This document shows positions 8,565 to 17,643 of a stretch of DNA of 64,000 nt, one piece after another. Both the position numbers and the translations under genes were made by a program. The notes beneath the pieces were generated by a model, which was given only the letters and a program-made list of their open reading frames with translations, had not been told where the DNA came from and ran no database searches. The first letter of the stretch is position 1. Each line of letters opens with the position of its first letter. Origin of the DNA: Sulfurisphaera tokodaii str. 7 (GTDB lineage Archaea; Thermoproteota; Thermoprotei_A; Sulfolobales; Sulfolobaceae); the NCBI RefSeq assembly GCF_000011205.1, contig NC_003106.2, positions 744,001 through 808,000 of the forward strand. The letters run 5' to 3'.

Positions 8565-9701
8565 TTCTTTGAAGATATAAGCGCTAGGTCTTGCCTTCAA
8601 GTCGAGTGTGTAAATCCCGAACTTCATTTGATAGCCGAAATTCCATTCAAAATTATCAATTAAACTCCAGTATAGATAGGCTTCAACATTAACTTTACTT
8701 TCCTTTATAGCTTCCACATGCGATATTAAGAAACTTGGTCTAAGGAAATCTTTGGAATCAGCAATACCATTCTCAGTTACTATAATTGGTTTATCGAATT
8801 TTTTCACGCCTTGTAAGACATGCTTTAGCCCCTCTGGGTAAACTTCCCAGCCGTAATCGGAACAAGGATTATTATCTAATGAAAAAGAATTCGGTTTACA
8901 AAACATACCATAACCGTCAACTGGTTGTCCTTTCTCATTAACAACTATTCTTGTATAATAATTGACACCAATCCAATCAAAGCTTATGCCTTTCAAAGTT
9001 GTGAAAAGCTCTTCTTTAGCTTTCTCGTTACCCTGAATATACGGAAAATTGAAAATGATTCCTACTTTCTCTCCGTGAAATAGGTTATAAACCTCTCGAT
9101 GTGCAGTTAAGACATTTTTCAAGGCTTTTTCATATGCTCTTCTGCTCGTTATCCCAGGTGGGAAAATCCCAGATAAATAACCAAAAAGTATCATTATATT
9201 AGGTTCGTTAAAGGTACACCAAAGATCTACGTATTCGGAAAAATTATCTTTCACAAAAGACGAAAAAGATATAAAGTGATTAATCGTATCTTCTGAATAC
9301 CAACCTAAAGGTCCTTCAGTTAAGAGAGAATCTCTAGCAATAATTGGATCGTGAACCCACTTAGGAAGATCGAAATGATTAAGACATAATATAACCTTAA
9401 ATCCTCTATCTTTCAAGTCTTTGAGTAATTTTCTATATCCAGTTACAGCTTCTACAGAGATTTTATCTCTTTCCTTAAATATCCTTCCCCAACTTAAGTT
9501 CAGTCTCCAGAATGATGCGTTAAGCCTAGAAGCTATATCGTGAATTTGAGAAAACTTAGAGAGATAGAAATTCTTACCTGGTAATTCTCCTATTACTCGC
9601 TTACTTGTTATGTTAATCTCATCTGTTAACCACAAATACCAATCTGAATTCTCATTCAGTTCCTCGTACTGGAATGCTGAAATCGAGAAACCTAATTTCA
9701 T
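8547..9701 (-). CDS. GH1 beta-glycosidase, short form
   Basis: The acid/base motif TFNEPN (E166) and nucleophile motif IVTENG (E310) identify glycoside hydrolase family 1. At 384 residues it is about 100 shorter than the well-known Sulfolobus beta-glycosidase LacS (about 489), so loops or subdomains are missing. It has no signal peptide and should be cytoplasmic. The start overlaps the SRPBCC gene by 4 bp. It is the last gene of a six-gene operon with a kinase, PaREP1, DUF72, methyltransferase and SRPBCC protein, an unusual setting for a GH1 enzyme; the substrate may be a glycoside made or modified by that operon rather than a food sugar. Confidence 0.85.
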   Translation of the reverse strand: MKLGFSISAFQYEELNENSDWYLWLTDEINITSKRVIGELPGKNFYLSKFSQIHDIASRLNASFWRLNLSWGRIFKERDKISVEAVTGYRKLLKDLKDRGFKVILCLNHFDLPKWVHDPIIARDSLLTEGPLGWYSEDTINHFISFSSFVKDNFSEYVDLWCTFNEPNIMILFGYLSGIFPPGITSRRAYEKALKNVLTAHREVYNLFHGEKVGIIFNFPYIQGNEKAKEELFTTLKGISFDWIGVNYYTRIVVNEKGQPVDGYGMFCKPNSFSLDNNPCSDYGWEVYPEGLKHVLQGVKKFDKPIIVTENGIADSKDFLRPSFLISHVEAIKESKVNVEAYLYWSLIDNFEWNFGYQMKFGIYTLDLKARPSAYIFKELTSFV

Positions 9702-10093
9702 TTTTCACTCACTATCCTCTCTAAAGCATGAATAGTACCGCTCTTAAAATGTTCTTCAGTCCATTTTTCTCTAAATCTAAATATTAAGGAAAGTTCTACA
9801 TTCCAACTAGAGCATATTTTCTTATCTTTTATTTCGATTTCATGCTTTCCTTTCACTGGACCAGATAAGTAACTTATTGTCATTCTTCTTGAATTATCAT
9901 TAACTTCGATCCTAACTTTTCCTTTTGCTGGAAAAGCGAATCTTACTTCTCCTTCATAAATATTCTTACTAACTTCCCTTATATTCAATTCTCTTGTTCC
10001 TTTCCAATAGTTAGGGATCTTATACGGATCTCTAATAATTTCCCATATCTTATCTTCATCTTCAACATCTTTACATATAGTAAATCTAATCAT
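9698..10093 (-). CDS. SRPBCC/START-like small protein
   Basis: The 131-residue product has an N-terminal strand, a helix with WEIIRDPYKIPNYWKG, then a long antiparallel sheet and a C-terminal helix, the pattern of SRPBCC (Bet v1/polyketide cyclase) proteins that enclose a hydrophobic ligand. It overlaps the methyltransferase gene by 8 bp and the GH1 gene by 4 bp, so it belongs to the same operon. Ligand unknown. A second SRPBCC-type protein (DUF3211) occurs near 46 kb. Confidence 0.65.
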   Translation of the reverse strand: MIRFTICKDVEDEDKIWEIIRDPYKIPNYWKGTRELNIREVSKNIYEGEVRFAFPAKGKVRIEVNDNSRRMTISYLSGPVKGKHEIEIKDKKICSSWNVELSLIFRFREKWTEEHFKSGTIHALERIVSEK

Positions 10094-10610
10094 TTTTTAT
10101 AAACACCAAACCATATTGATATTCACTAGGTTTAAACTTATTTACAAGCTTAAAATCCTTAAAATATTCTATATATTCCTCTTCACTCATCCTTACCCGT
10201 TCTGGGGGACCAAAGGAAGTTCTCTTTTTCTCCCAATCGATTACTATTACCCTTCCACCTTTTTTCAATATTCTTTTTACCTCATTAACTACTTCAACCT
10301 TATTCTCCATATCATGGAAGGAATTTGCGAACAAAACCACGTCTACGCTGTTAGAGGGTATCGAAGTTTTTGAAGCATTTTCACATAAAAATATTGCTGA
10401 TGGTGCTCTCTTTTTAGCTTCTTCTAGTGCTGGGCAAAAAGCATCTACACAATAAAGTTTAGATGCATAATCCTTAAGATATTTACAGTAAAAACCGGTA
10501 CCGCAACCAAGTTCAGCAATTACTTCTCCACCCTTTAATATGGAATTCAAAAATGTTTCTGGATTTTCAAAGCTCTTTCTAAAATCATCCGTGAATCCGT
10601 GACCATGCAT
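10086..10610 (-). CDS. Class I SAM-dependent methyltransferase
   Basis: The SAM-binding motif I is VIAELGCGTGFY near residue 35, followed by an acidic residue at the end of strand 2 (YCVDAF), and the post-II segment SVDVVLFANSFHDM with VKRILKKGGRVIVIDW. This is the UbiE/type-11 group acting on small molecules. It is 27 bp after the DUF72 gene and overlaps the SRPBCC gene by 8 bp. The methylated substrate cannot be read from the sequence; the adjacent SRPBCC and glycosidase genes suggest a small hydrophobic or glycosylated metabolite. Confidence 0.82.
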   Translation of the reverse strand: MHGHGFTDDFRKSFENPETFLNSILKGGEVIAELGCGTGFYCKYLKDYASKLYCVDAFCPALEEAKKRAPSAIFLCENASKTSIPSNSVDVVLFANSFHDMENKVEVVNEVKRILKKGGRVIVIDWEKKRTSFGPPERVRMSEEEYIEYFKDFKLVNKFKPSEYQYGLVFIKND

Positions 10611-10637
10611 GTATATACTTTTACTCAGAGAGTTATA

Positions 10638-11306
10638 TCATAGACTGTTTATCTTTTCTTCCAAAATCTTTTTCATTAATCTTGCATTTTCAAGCATCCA
10701 ATGATCATTATTAAAGAAGACATAAATTTCCTTAGGTTTTAAACTTATTATTCTATTCGACAACTCCACAAGCTCTTTCTCTGAATACTCATAAATATAC
10801 CATTCTTCCCTACCATGAAGCCTTAAATACACTACACCAGAGTTGTTTACTATATAAGTTCCTATTGGAGAATCTATAGAAACTATAGTAGCTTTTGTTA
10901 GACTAGGTAAGTTTTCATACCACTTCGTGTCTCTAAATTCTATTGCCATCTTCTCTCCAACAATCTTTTCAAACTCTAACACCCTCTTTAAGTTCTCTTC
11001 ATTATACTTAAAGGTTGGGGGCATTTGGAATAAGTAAAAACGAGGAGAAATTTTATCCATAAGTTTCCTAAACTTTTCCCAGCTTTCAATATCTTTTAGT
11101 CTTTTCACATGCGTTATGTATCTATTTACTTTTATACTCCAAACTATTTTGTACTTACTCCATCCTTTAATCTGATTTTCGAATGGAAAACGATAAAAAC
11201 TCATATTGAGTTCAACTGCATTTAAACCAGAGTATTTTACATACCACTCTAAGTTTCCACCTTCATTCCAGTCATACATCCAACCAGAAGTACCTACGAA
11301 GATCAT
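10638..11306 (-). CDS. DUF72 family protein (TIM-barrel, YecE-like)
   Basis: The opening FVGTSGWMYDW, the segment LNAVELNMSFYRFP, WSIKVNRYITHVKRL and the end motif YVFFNNDHW are typical of DUF72/YecE proteins, which adopt a TIM barrel resembling sugar-phosphate isomerases. Function of the family is unresolved. It overlaps the PaREP1 gene by 4 bp (ATGA) and so is co-translated with it. Confidence 0.82.
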   Translation of the reverse strand: MIFVGTSGWMYDWNEGGNLEWYVKYSGLNAVELNMSFYRFPFENQIKGWSKYKIVWSIKVNRYITHVKRLKDIESWEKFRKLMDKISPRFYLFQMPPTFKYNEENLKRVLEFEKIVGEKMAIEFRDTKWYENLPSLTKATIVSIDSPIGTYIVNNSGVVYLRLHGREEWYIYEYSEKELVELSNRIISLKPKEIYVFFNNDHWMLENARLMKKILEEKINSL

Positions 11307-11779
11307 TTTAAGATCTCTCTAAGTTTCTTTATAAGTCTTTTTAATTGTTCTTCCCTATACTCAAACTCTTTTTCACCTTGAGGTCTTGGGTGAAATTCTC
11401 CATGTAATCTCTCTGCATTAGTAAACATTATAACTACTTCCCCATCATTATATTTAAATGCTAGATAATCAACAAGAGAAAAATAATCTTGGTAATTTTG
11501 TATATCAAATCCTAGTCTCAATGCTACTGCCTTCATTAAGTATGATAATCCTCTCCAATACATTTCTCCAGCATCAACCAAATCCCCTTTATTTTTTAAT
11601 TCATCACCAACCATTAAGTACTCTTCAGATATCTTAGCCATGTAATTAATTCTCTCTTTTATATCCATATTATTGAGAATAAGCTCTACTACAATATCGG
11701 AGGGAGTAAGCCTTCTAGTAATTCCTTGATTTTCTAAGTATTCATAAAGTTTATCTGGGATTACTATTTCTTTCATCAT
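11303..11779 (-). CDS. PaREP1-family (HEPN-like) protein
   Basis: The 158-residue protein has an N-terminal segment, then GDLVDAGEMYWRGLSYLMKAVA and a late NAERLHGEFHP motif, the pattern of PaREP1 proteins that are abundant in crenarchaea and related to HEPN helical bundles. It overlaps the kinase gene by 29 bp and the DUF72 gene by 4 bp. PaREP1 proteins usually occur singly and are of unknown function; being embedded in a kinase operon is notable. A second relative occurs at 30.3 kb. Confidence 0.7.
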   Translation of the reverse strand: MMKEIVIPDKLYEYLENQGITRRLTPSDIVVELILNNMDIKERINYMAKISEEYLMVGDELKNKGDLVDAGEMYWRGLSYLMKAVALRLGFDIQNYQDYFSLVDYLAFKYNDGEVVIMFTNAERLHGEFHPRPQGEKEFEYREEQLKRLIKKLREILK

Positions 11780-13856
11780 TATTTAATATCTCTTTAAGTT
11801 TATTATATACTTCACTAGCTGTGGGTCTCTTCTCTGGATTTACAAGCTCTTTAACTAAATCTTTAAACCGTTGATCTACATCCGGAATTTCAAGCTTCAT
11901 ATAGTACTCCTTATATACTTCTTTTGCCTTCTGCAATATGGGTTTAGGATCTCCACCATTTGAATAAATTATAGATGCTTCATTAAACAACCTAATCAAT
12001 TCCGGTGGATTAAAATCCTTTCTTGTTAACATTTTATATATAGTGGCTCCCAAAGAATAGATATCCATCGATGGATCTGCTCCTTTTCCTTCAACTATTG
12101 CCTCTACTTGATCAACTGAACAATATTCTGGTGTATATTGAGAGAATTTTTCACCTATTTTTCTAGCTGATCCTAAATCACTAATTTTTATTTTTACTTT
12201 TTTCTGTGTCAGATTATCTAGGACTTCTTTTCCCGTTTTACCAGGTAAAGAGGAGAATAATATATTTGAAGGCTTAATGTCTAAATGAACAAACCCGGCC
12301 TTGTGAATATCTTCTAACGATTTCACTACTTCTAAAGCTATTAATAAAACAATTTTCTCCCATTCATCGGAGTAGTATACGTTATCGTTCTGTATAAGCT
12401 CTTTTACACTCTTCCCTTCCATAAATTCCATGACCAAAATTGGTGGTTCATTTAAATAAGCTAAAACATCTCCATCTTTAATTCTTTTTATTGCAGAAAC
12501 ATCAATGATAGCATCAACAAATCTTACAATACTATCAGAACTCAGTGAGAGCTCTCTAAGCTGTGAATATTCGTTTATAAAATCGTAGTAGCTCTCTACT
12601 ACGTTGGACAAAGGTATTAATATGGGAATTTTTATAGCATACTTTTTATTATCCTTCTCACCAATAAGAACGTATGCGGAACCTCCTTTACCCAGATAAT
12701 CAATAATTCTGTAACCATGAATTATCCTATTAACCCAAACTTTTGGATCCCAATTATATTTTAGTGATTCCATCCTGAGAACTTCTATTTCCTCCATTAA
12801 TTTCATCAGCTTAGGTGACGGGGAAATACTTAGTGCTAATCTTCCAATCCTTTCAGCTAATTCAATATCTTTCTCCTTTACTATGCTAAGAAATGATATT
12901 ATATCTCTTGAAGGTACTTTTTTAAGCTTCTCATAACAATCAGCAATCTTATGTAAATCACAAAGGGAATAATTAATTTTATACGGTATAATTTCTGAGA
13001 TTTTAACAAGAGCTTCGCAATTTCCTTTATATACTAGTTTTTGACAAAATGAAGTTATATCTCCCCTATATAAAAATAATAAGTTCTTTATCTTTTTTTC
13101 ATCGTTTAAATTCTCTAAAATAGACTTTTCTATCTCACTATCTGATAATAAGGATGAAGACACAATTGCTGATGAGGAGGAGTACATCAATGAAAAAGGT
13201 GGATTAACATATAGAAAGAGAACCGAAATACCAAGAGATACTACAATTACTAACGTGGTTATTATGCTGTATAAAGACTCTCTCTTTAAGTAAGAAACCA
13301 ATATAACGATAATATCAGCTGGGAGCATAAATTTTGACATACTTGCCATTTCATTTAATGCGAATAATGAAACACCTACTTTTGTTAGAGAAATTGAGTA
13401 TAAGAAAAAGATTTGAACTAAGAAGAAAGGTATTGCAACAGTGAAGATTAAACTAGGGACTATCTTCTTTTTAATTATAAGTAAAATAGAACCTAAGACT
13501 ATAAATGAGAAAAAGTAGGATGAAATAGGATGGAGAAAAAAATAGAAAATTAAGGAAAGTGGGAATGGAACAAATTTTAGATAATCAAATTTAATTGAGA
13601 ATATAGAAAGTAAAGTTATTACTAAAGCGAAAACTAAGAGTTGTATACTTATCTCTTTTAAAAAGAATAATGGTAATAATGCACTACCTACAATTAGTGA
13701 TAAACCCAGAATAAACGGAGAAGAAGAAATAGAAGTACTTACTGCAAAAGATAATAAGGGAAGAAATGAAGCTTCTATCCCGTTTTCTAGTATGAAATAT
13801 GATACTACAGCTAAATTGCCTAAGGATAATAATCTGTTAAGCTTATAGTAATCCAC
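11751..13856 (-). CDS. Membrane-anchored Hanks-type Ser/Thr protein kinase
   Basis: Residues 1-240 form about seven or eight hydrophobic membrane segments; 240-375 are a helical cytoplasmic linker; 380-690 are a eukaryote-like kinase domain. Visible motifs are the glycine loop GKGGSAYV (389-396), catalytic-lysine strand YAIKIP (K409), HLDIKPSN (524-531, with Leu in place of the Arg of HRD), SDLG (559-562, DLG instead of DFG) and YTPEY as the activation-segment end. All key catalytic residues are present, so it should be active. It leads a six-gene operon. Another kinase (43.4 kb) shares the DLG and HxDIKPSN features, suggesting they are paralogues of the Sulfolobales kinase group that phosphorylates FHA/vWA proteins. 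Confidence 0.85.
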   Translation of the reverse strand: MDYYKLNRLLSLGNLAVVSYFILENGIEASFLPLLSFAVSTSISSSPFILGLSLIVGSALLPLFFLKEISIQLLVFALVITLLSIFSIKFDYLKFVPFPLSLIFYFFLHPISSYFFSFIVLGSILLIIKKKIVPSLIFTVAIPFFLVQIFFLYSISLTKVGVSLFALNEMASMSKFMLPADIIVILVSYLKRESLYSIITTLVIVVSLGISVLFLYVNPPFSLMYSSSSAIVSSSLLSDSEIEKSILENLNDEKKIKNLLFLYRGDITSFCQKLVYKGNCEALVKISEIIPYKINYSLCDLHKIADCYEKLKKVPSRDIISFLSIVKEKDIELAERIGRLALSISPSPKLMKLMEEIEVLRMESLKYNWDPKVWVNRIIHGYRIIDYLGKGGSAYVLIGEKDNKKYAIKIPILIPLSNVVESYYDFINEYSQLRELSLSSDSIVRFVDAIIDVSAIKRIKDGDVLAYLNEPPILVMEFMEGKSVKELIQNDNVYYSDEWEKIVLLIALEVVKSLEDIHKAGFVHLDIKPSNILFSSLPGKTGKEVLDNLTQKKVKIKISDLGSARKIGEKFSQYTPEYCSVDQVEAIVEGKGADPSMDIYSLGATIYKMLTRKDFNPPELIRLFNEASIIYSNGGDPKPILQKAKEVYKEYYMKLEIPDVDQRFKDLVKELVNPEKRPTASEVYNKLKEILNNDERNSNPR

Positions 13857-13891
13857 ATATAAAATAAATTTGAATTTTTATTTAAAGCTTA

Positions 13892-15643
13892 TCAAGACTT
13901 CAGATATTTATCAAACCACTCCAATTTTCTCTTTAACCTATCTATCATATTCTTTGGATTCCCTTTTCTAGCGTGTTCATGACCATCACCTTGATATCTG
14001 ACAAGCTCAGTAGGAACATTATTCATTTTTAGTGCAATAAAGAACTGTTCAGCTTGCTCAATAGGACATCTATAATCAACCTCACCGTGGATTAGCATCG
14101 TAGGAGTCTTTACATTTTTTACATAATAGACGGGTGACATCCTCATTAATTTCTCTATTCCATCTTTACTCCATGGGTCATCAATACCCGCTTCAATTGC
14201 GTTAAACCAAAAACCTATATCACTAGTACCGCACATACTTACTAGATTTGATATACTTCTTTCACTAATTGCTGCCGAGAAAATATCAGTTTGAGTAATT
14301 ATCCAGTTAGTCATATAACCACCATACGAACCTCCAGTAACGCCAAATTTACCAGTCAAATTGAACTTCTTTTTAACCTCATTAACAAAGTTTATCAGTT
14401 CTTTCATATCCCTTCCGCCCCAATCACCAACACAAGCCTTAGCAAACTCTTCTCCATATCCTTGACTACCACTGGGGTTAGCATAAATTACATTGTAACC
14501 ATTACTGGCAAAGAACTGGAATTCTATGAAATATGCATAACCATAAGCCATATGAGGACCTCCATGAATAAAGAGAATTGTTGGATTAGAGGGATTTGTA
14601 ACTAATGCCCAACCCTCAATCTCACCCTTTACTTCAATAGGCGATAATCCCTTTACATTTGGATTAGGATCATATACCTCACCGTTGTAGAATAGAATTA
14701 CGGGCTTTTCTGGTGTTGAATAAAAATAAGCCAATTTACCATCCTTGAAGTCAAAGCCTCTAACAGCCAATTTTCCTTCTGTTAGTTTGGTAACCTTATC
14801 GGAGACAGAGTAAATGTGACTTTCTCCACCTACTTGGCCTAATGTTATTACTTGATCACCTTCATACACAATTTTCTCTTTAACACCGTCGAATAGATCA
14901 CTTAAAACTGTATTACCACATGTATTTCCGCATAGGAAACTTTTCCCTTCTTCTGGGAAAATTATTTCTCTGACCGCCCAAGGACTTTTCCCCTTTCTAT
15001 GACCCAAATAAGCTATCTTTCCGTCTTTATTCATAGCTATTGCAGTAATATTACCTTCTCCTTGTGTAATCCGCGTTAGCTCTCCAGTATTAATATCAAC
15101 TTCATAAATGTCAGCTAAGCCGTAATCATCATTCTCTCTTGTTGCTGAAATAATAACCCTATTACCGTTTGTTGCAATATCAGTGACATCAAAATTTCCA
15201 GAAATAATTTTTCTCAATTCTTTGTTGTAAAGGAAGAGGGATTGTCTAGTCCAGAATAAACCTTTACCATCAAATCTGTACTTAAGCTTATCACTCACGA
15301 AATACGTACTGGGTTTTACTTTCTCTTCTCCAATAATTAAAATTCCATCCTTATGGAAGACGTACTTGTGAATTTTACCTAAAGAGAGTATTTCTTCCAA
15401 TTCTCCATAAGGTCTCTGTCTTATTAACTTAGCTTCTCTTCTACTCCCCTTTACATAATATAGAAAGCCGTCATGATAAGAAGGCGAAGATTCATTCCCG
15501 CTGAACGTTATTCTTTGTTTATTTAAGTAGATAGCTGATTTGTATTTCTCATTCTCAATCCACGTTTCTACGTGAAATAAACCAATCTCGTTCAATTTAA
15601 CATCTGATATTAACCTTATCGAATATGCCTCTTCCGGCGTCAT
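13892..15643 (-). CDS. S9 prolyl-oligopeptidase family acylaminoacyl-peptidase
   Basis: The 583-residue protein has an N-terminal beta-propeller region and a C-terminal alpha/beta-hydrolase domain. The nucleophile elbow is GGSYGGYM near residue 435, the catalytic Asp lies in [11 protein letters not shown], and the His in [12 protein letters not shown], completing the Ser-Asp-His triad. It also has HGGPH, the oxyanion-hole motif. The family removes N-acylated amino acids or cleaves short peptides in the cytoplasm. No signal peptide. It is divergent from an MFS transporter with only 30 bp between the start codons. Confidence 0.9.
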   Translation of the reverse strand: MTPEEAYSIRLISDVKLNEIGLFHVETWIENEKYKSAIYLNKQRITFSGNESSPSYHDGFLYYVKGSRREAKLIRQRPYGELEEILSLGKIHKYVFHKDGILIIGEEKVKPSTYFVSDKLKYRFDGKGLFWTRQSLFLYNKELRKIISGNFDVTDIATNGNRVIISATRENDDYGLADIYEVDINTGELTRITQGEGNITAIAMNKDGKIAYLGHRKGKSPWAVREIIFPEEGKSFLCGNTCGNTVLSDLFDGVKEKIVYEGDQVITLGQVGGESHIYSVSDKVTKLTEGKLAVRGFDFKDGKLAYFYSTPEKPVILFYNGEVYDPNPNVKGLSPIEVKGEIEGWALVTNPSNPTILFIHGGPHMAYGYAYFIEFQFFASNGYNVIYANPSGSQGYGEEFAKACVGDWGGRDMKELINFVNEVKKKFNLTGKFGVTGGSYGGYMTNWIITQTDIFSAAISERSISNLVSMCGTSDIGFWFNAIEAGIDDPWSKDGIEKLMRMSPVYYVKNVKTPTMLIHGEVDYRCPIEQAEQFFIALKMNNVPTELVRYQGDGHEHARKGNPKNMIDRLKRKLEWFDKYLKS

Positions 15644-15647
15644 GCTT

Positions 15648-15656
15648 TTATATAGT
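15648..15656 (+). promoter_or_regulatory. TATA element in the peptidase-MFS divergent promoter
   Basis: TTTATATAG lies 18-26 bp before the MFS ATG at 15674; on the opposite strand a TTTAAAAAAA stretch occupies the equivalent position before the peptidase ATG at 15643. Both promoters share 30 bp, so their use is likely coupled or mutually exclusive. Confidence 0.4.
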
Positions 15657-15673
15657 TTTTCGTTTTTTTAAAT

Positions 15674-16789
15674 ATGACTATTAAAAGGAGAAGTGAAGTA
15701 TTAAAAATTTCATTTTCAGCTTTCTTTGCAGATTTAGGATATCAAGCCGCTGTAGCATCTTTTCCTATAATTTTCGTCTTCTACTTTCACGCCCCAATTT
15801 TCCTATACGGTATTGCTGAAGCCTTGAATTATGGTGGTGGAAGTCTAATGTCGATTCTTGGAGGTTATTTGGCTGATAAATACGGAAGGAAAATGATAGC
15901 AGTAATTGGAAACGCGCTAATTGTCATTCTCTCTTTTACGGGTCTAGCAGTGAATTACATAGAAGCTTTATTTTTATTTATGTTTGGTTGGTGGTTTAGG
16001 AATTTTAGAACTCCAGCTAGAAGGGCTATGCTTTCTGAAGTTACAGAAGAGAGTGAAAGAAAGGAGGCTTATGGTATTCTACATGCTTTAGATATTGCTG
16101 GAGCTACATTGGCTGTTGCTTACTTAACTATTGCATTATATTTCGGAGTTAAAGCTACAGAGATTCTGATTTTTACCTCAATTCCCCTAATAATTTCTAC
16201 GTTATTTTTAGTGTTTGTTAAAGCTGGCGGAAAAGGTATTCCGAAAAAGCCTGGTAAAGTTGCTTTAACTATTGTAATTTCTACAATGTTCTTTGCTTTT
16301 ACTCAGTATAGTTTTGGATTTCCGATAATCACAACAGAAGAATTTACAAGAAGGTTTTACCTCGCGACACTAACGTATGGAGTATTCCTTGCATCATCTT
16401 CGATATTCGGATACGTATTTGGAAAAATAAAGCTTGAAGAAGTTAAAGGATTAGCATTCTTAGGATATTTATTAGCTGGGCTTACCTCATTTGGATTTGC
16501 TTTTCTCTCTCCTTTAGGAGTTATATCAATATATCCATTATCTGTAATTATGGGAATTGCAGTAGCATCCACAGAAACCTTTGAACCAACAATAATATCT
16601 AAGCTGTCTAGAGGCGAAACTGGTACAGCAATGGGCGCCTTATCCTTTGGAAGAAGTATTGGAGTCTTGATAGGGAATACTATAATGGGATTCCTTTATC
16701 AGTACAGTTACTCATATTCTTATATTTTTGCTGGAATAATGGGTATTATAGCATTCCTAATAGTTTTTACAGTCCTACTTAGAGGATGA
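15674..16789 (+). CDS. MFS transporter
   Basis: The 371-residue protein is almost wholly hydrophobic with about ten to twelve membrane segments. The loop after segments 2-3 reads GGYLADKYGRKM, the MFS signature between helices 2 and 3, and GWWFRNFRTPARRAML follows. Substrate is not evident. It is a little shorter than a standard 12-helix MFS protein (about 400). Divergent from the acylaminoacyl-peptidase, which could mean peptide or amino-acid export/import, but that is only positional. Confidence 0.8.
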   Translation: MTIKRRSEVLKISFSAFFADLGYQAAVASFPIIFVFYFHAPIFLYGIAEALNYGGGSLMSILGGYLADKYGRKMIAVIGNALIVILSFTGLAVNYIEALFLFMFGWWFRNFRTPARRAMLSEVTEESERKEAYGILHALDIAGATLAVAYLTIALYFGVKATEILIFTSIPLIISTLFLVFVKAGGKGIPKKPGKVALTIVISTMFFAFTQYSFGFPIITTEEFTRRFYLATLTYGVFLASSSIFGYVFGKIKLEEVKGLAFLGYLLAGLTSFGFAFLSPLGVISIYPLSVIMGIAVASTETFEPTIISKLSRGETGTAMGALSFGRSIGVLIGNTIMGFLYQYSYSYSYIFAGIMGIIAFLIVFTVLLRG

Positions 16790-16844
16790 GAATAGATGAT
16801 CATTGCTTCTTGGGAAGAATTAACGCATCGGTAAATCATACTTT

Positions 16845-17190
16845 CTGACCTCTTCCCCGCCCTAAAGGGCGAGGGTTCCCTTAGGGCGGTTCATAGGTTT
16901 GTGGTTTACCACCTTCATCCTCACAACTTCATAGCTAGTGGGTGTTATACACACCCACCCCGCTCCGTTCGTCCAGCGGTAGACCACGGGCTGGGTCTTC
17001 AGCCCATTACCCCTATCCCTCACCAAGAGTTGCCCTCTGCTCTTGGCTCTTGGGGACTCGGGGATATGTAGTTCTGTGCGGGGACACATATCTTCAGTAT
17101 GCCCACCTTTGTGGGCTTCCCCGCACTTTATTAATAGTTTTAAGCTAAGATTAAAAACTTTACCCCGCCTTAAAAGGCGAGGCTTGCCCC
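16845..17190 (-). mobile_element. Non-autonomous IS200/IS605-type element (copy 1)
   Basis: A GC-rich island in AT-rich DNA is bounded by two near-identical hairpins in the same orientation: 16855-16875 (CCCCGCC..GGGCGAGGG) and 17163-17182 (CCCCGCC..GGCGAGG). Same-orientation subterminal hairpins are characteristic of IS200/IS605 ends. Nothing between them encodes TnpA or a full TnpB, but the minus-strand 3' part aligns with the end of the second element at 22762-23092: both have ATGAACC, AAGGGAAC.CTCGC and CTT..AGG..G.GGA. Two copies of similar size (about 330-345 bp) argue for a small element family mobilised in trans. A 124-aa open frame here is a by-product of the structured RNA. Exact ends are approximate. 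Confidence 0.6.
16855..17182 (-). ncRNA. Omega-RNA-like structured RNA inside IS605-type element
   Basis: Strong nested base pairing is visible: GTGCGGGGA (17076-17084) pairs with TCCCCGCAC (17118-17126) and encloses a perfect hairpin GCCCAC/GTGGGC (17101-17116). A further hairpin GGGCTG/CAGCCC (16988-17005) and the terminal hairpin 16855-16875 follow. Known IS605-family TnpB proteins use an RNA made from the tnpB 3' end and right end as guide scaffold; this segment has the position and structure expected of that RNA but no tnpB. Expression is not shown; guide use would need TnpB supplied from elsewhere. Confidence 0.45.
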
Positions 17191-17381
17191 GCGTTTTGTC
17201 AAGTACTTCAATTTTCTCCGATATTAACTTCATCAATGTTTGTTAAATTCAAAATCGAGTGTTAATTTAAAAGTAAAACCTAGCATTAGTTTTGATAAAA
17301 ATTCAAACAATCCGCAAAGCATTATGTGAAATAATAAGCTTAAGTCTGTAATATATTTACGTAACTTTTAATTATTTTTAA

Positions 17382-17502
17382 TCAACTTCTAATCCCCTTA
17401 AAGCTACCAAATAAGCCGAAGCCCTATGCCTATCAAAACCCCTCACTATCATAATCATCTCATGCTCATCAGAGTTAGTAGTACCTCTAGGCACGGGGAG
17501 GG
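17382..17502 (-). pseudogene. Orphan C-terminal coding fragment
   Basis: Read on the minus strand the frame gives about 39 codons ending at a TAA near 17382, including RGTTNSDEHEMIMIV and HRASAYLVALRGLEVD, with protein-like composition and higher GC than surroundings. No start codon suits it and the frame has no upstream domain, so it looks like the tail of a lost gene, possibly transposon-borne. I do not recognise the family. Confidence 0.35.
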
Positions 17503-17523
17503 AAGAAGGAGTGATAAGGCTAA

Positions 17524-17552
17524 GTAACTAGTAGTCACGAACTACTAGTTAC
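17524..17552. repeat. Perfect 12-bp inverted repeat (5-nt loop)
   Basis: GTAACTAGTAGT (17524-17535) and ACTACTAGTTAC (17541-17552) are exact reverse complements. The preceding GGCTAAGTAACTAGTA and following ACAATGAAAG recur with only the left arm at 23941-23970, so it belongs to a mobile or dispersed sequence. Confidence 0.6.
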
Positions 17553-17643
17553 AATGAAAGCTGAACTCTGAATAACAATACTCTCTAAAAAAGACAAAAC
17601 AGAGAAGTAAAGATTATATATTTTGTTACAAAGTGATAATGTG

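Larger units (their letters stand above)
17191..17643. other. Gap with repeat, orphan coding fragment and hairpin
   Basis: Between the IS605-type element and the VapBC pair there is no intact gene. It holds one copy of a dispersed AT-rich repeat (about 17204-17322), a minus-strand orphan coding fragment (17382-17502), a perfect 12-bp inverted repeat (17524-17552), and an ATTATATATTTT TATA element (17613-17624) that suits a leaderless vapB start at 17644. Confidence 0.5.

Noticed and set aside
16862-17236. A 124-aa minus-strand open frame (and 67-68 aa plus-strand frames) in the GC-rich island
   Set aside because: Frames are open on both strands because the sequence is GC-rich and highly structured; it fits an IS605-type end with omega-RNA-like structure better than a protein gene.
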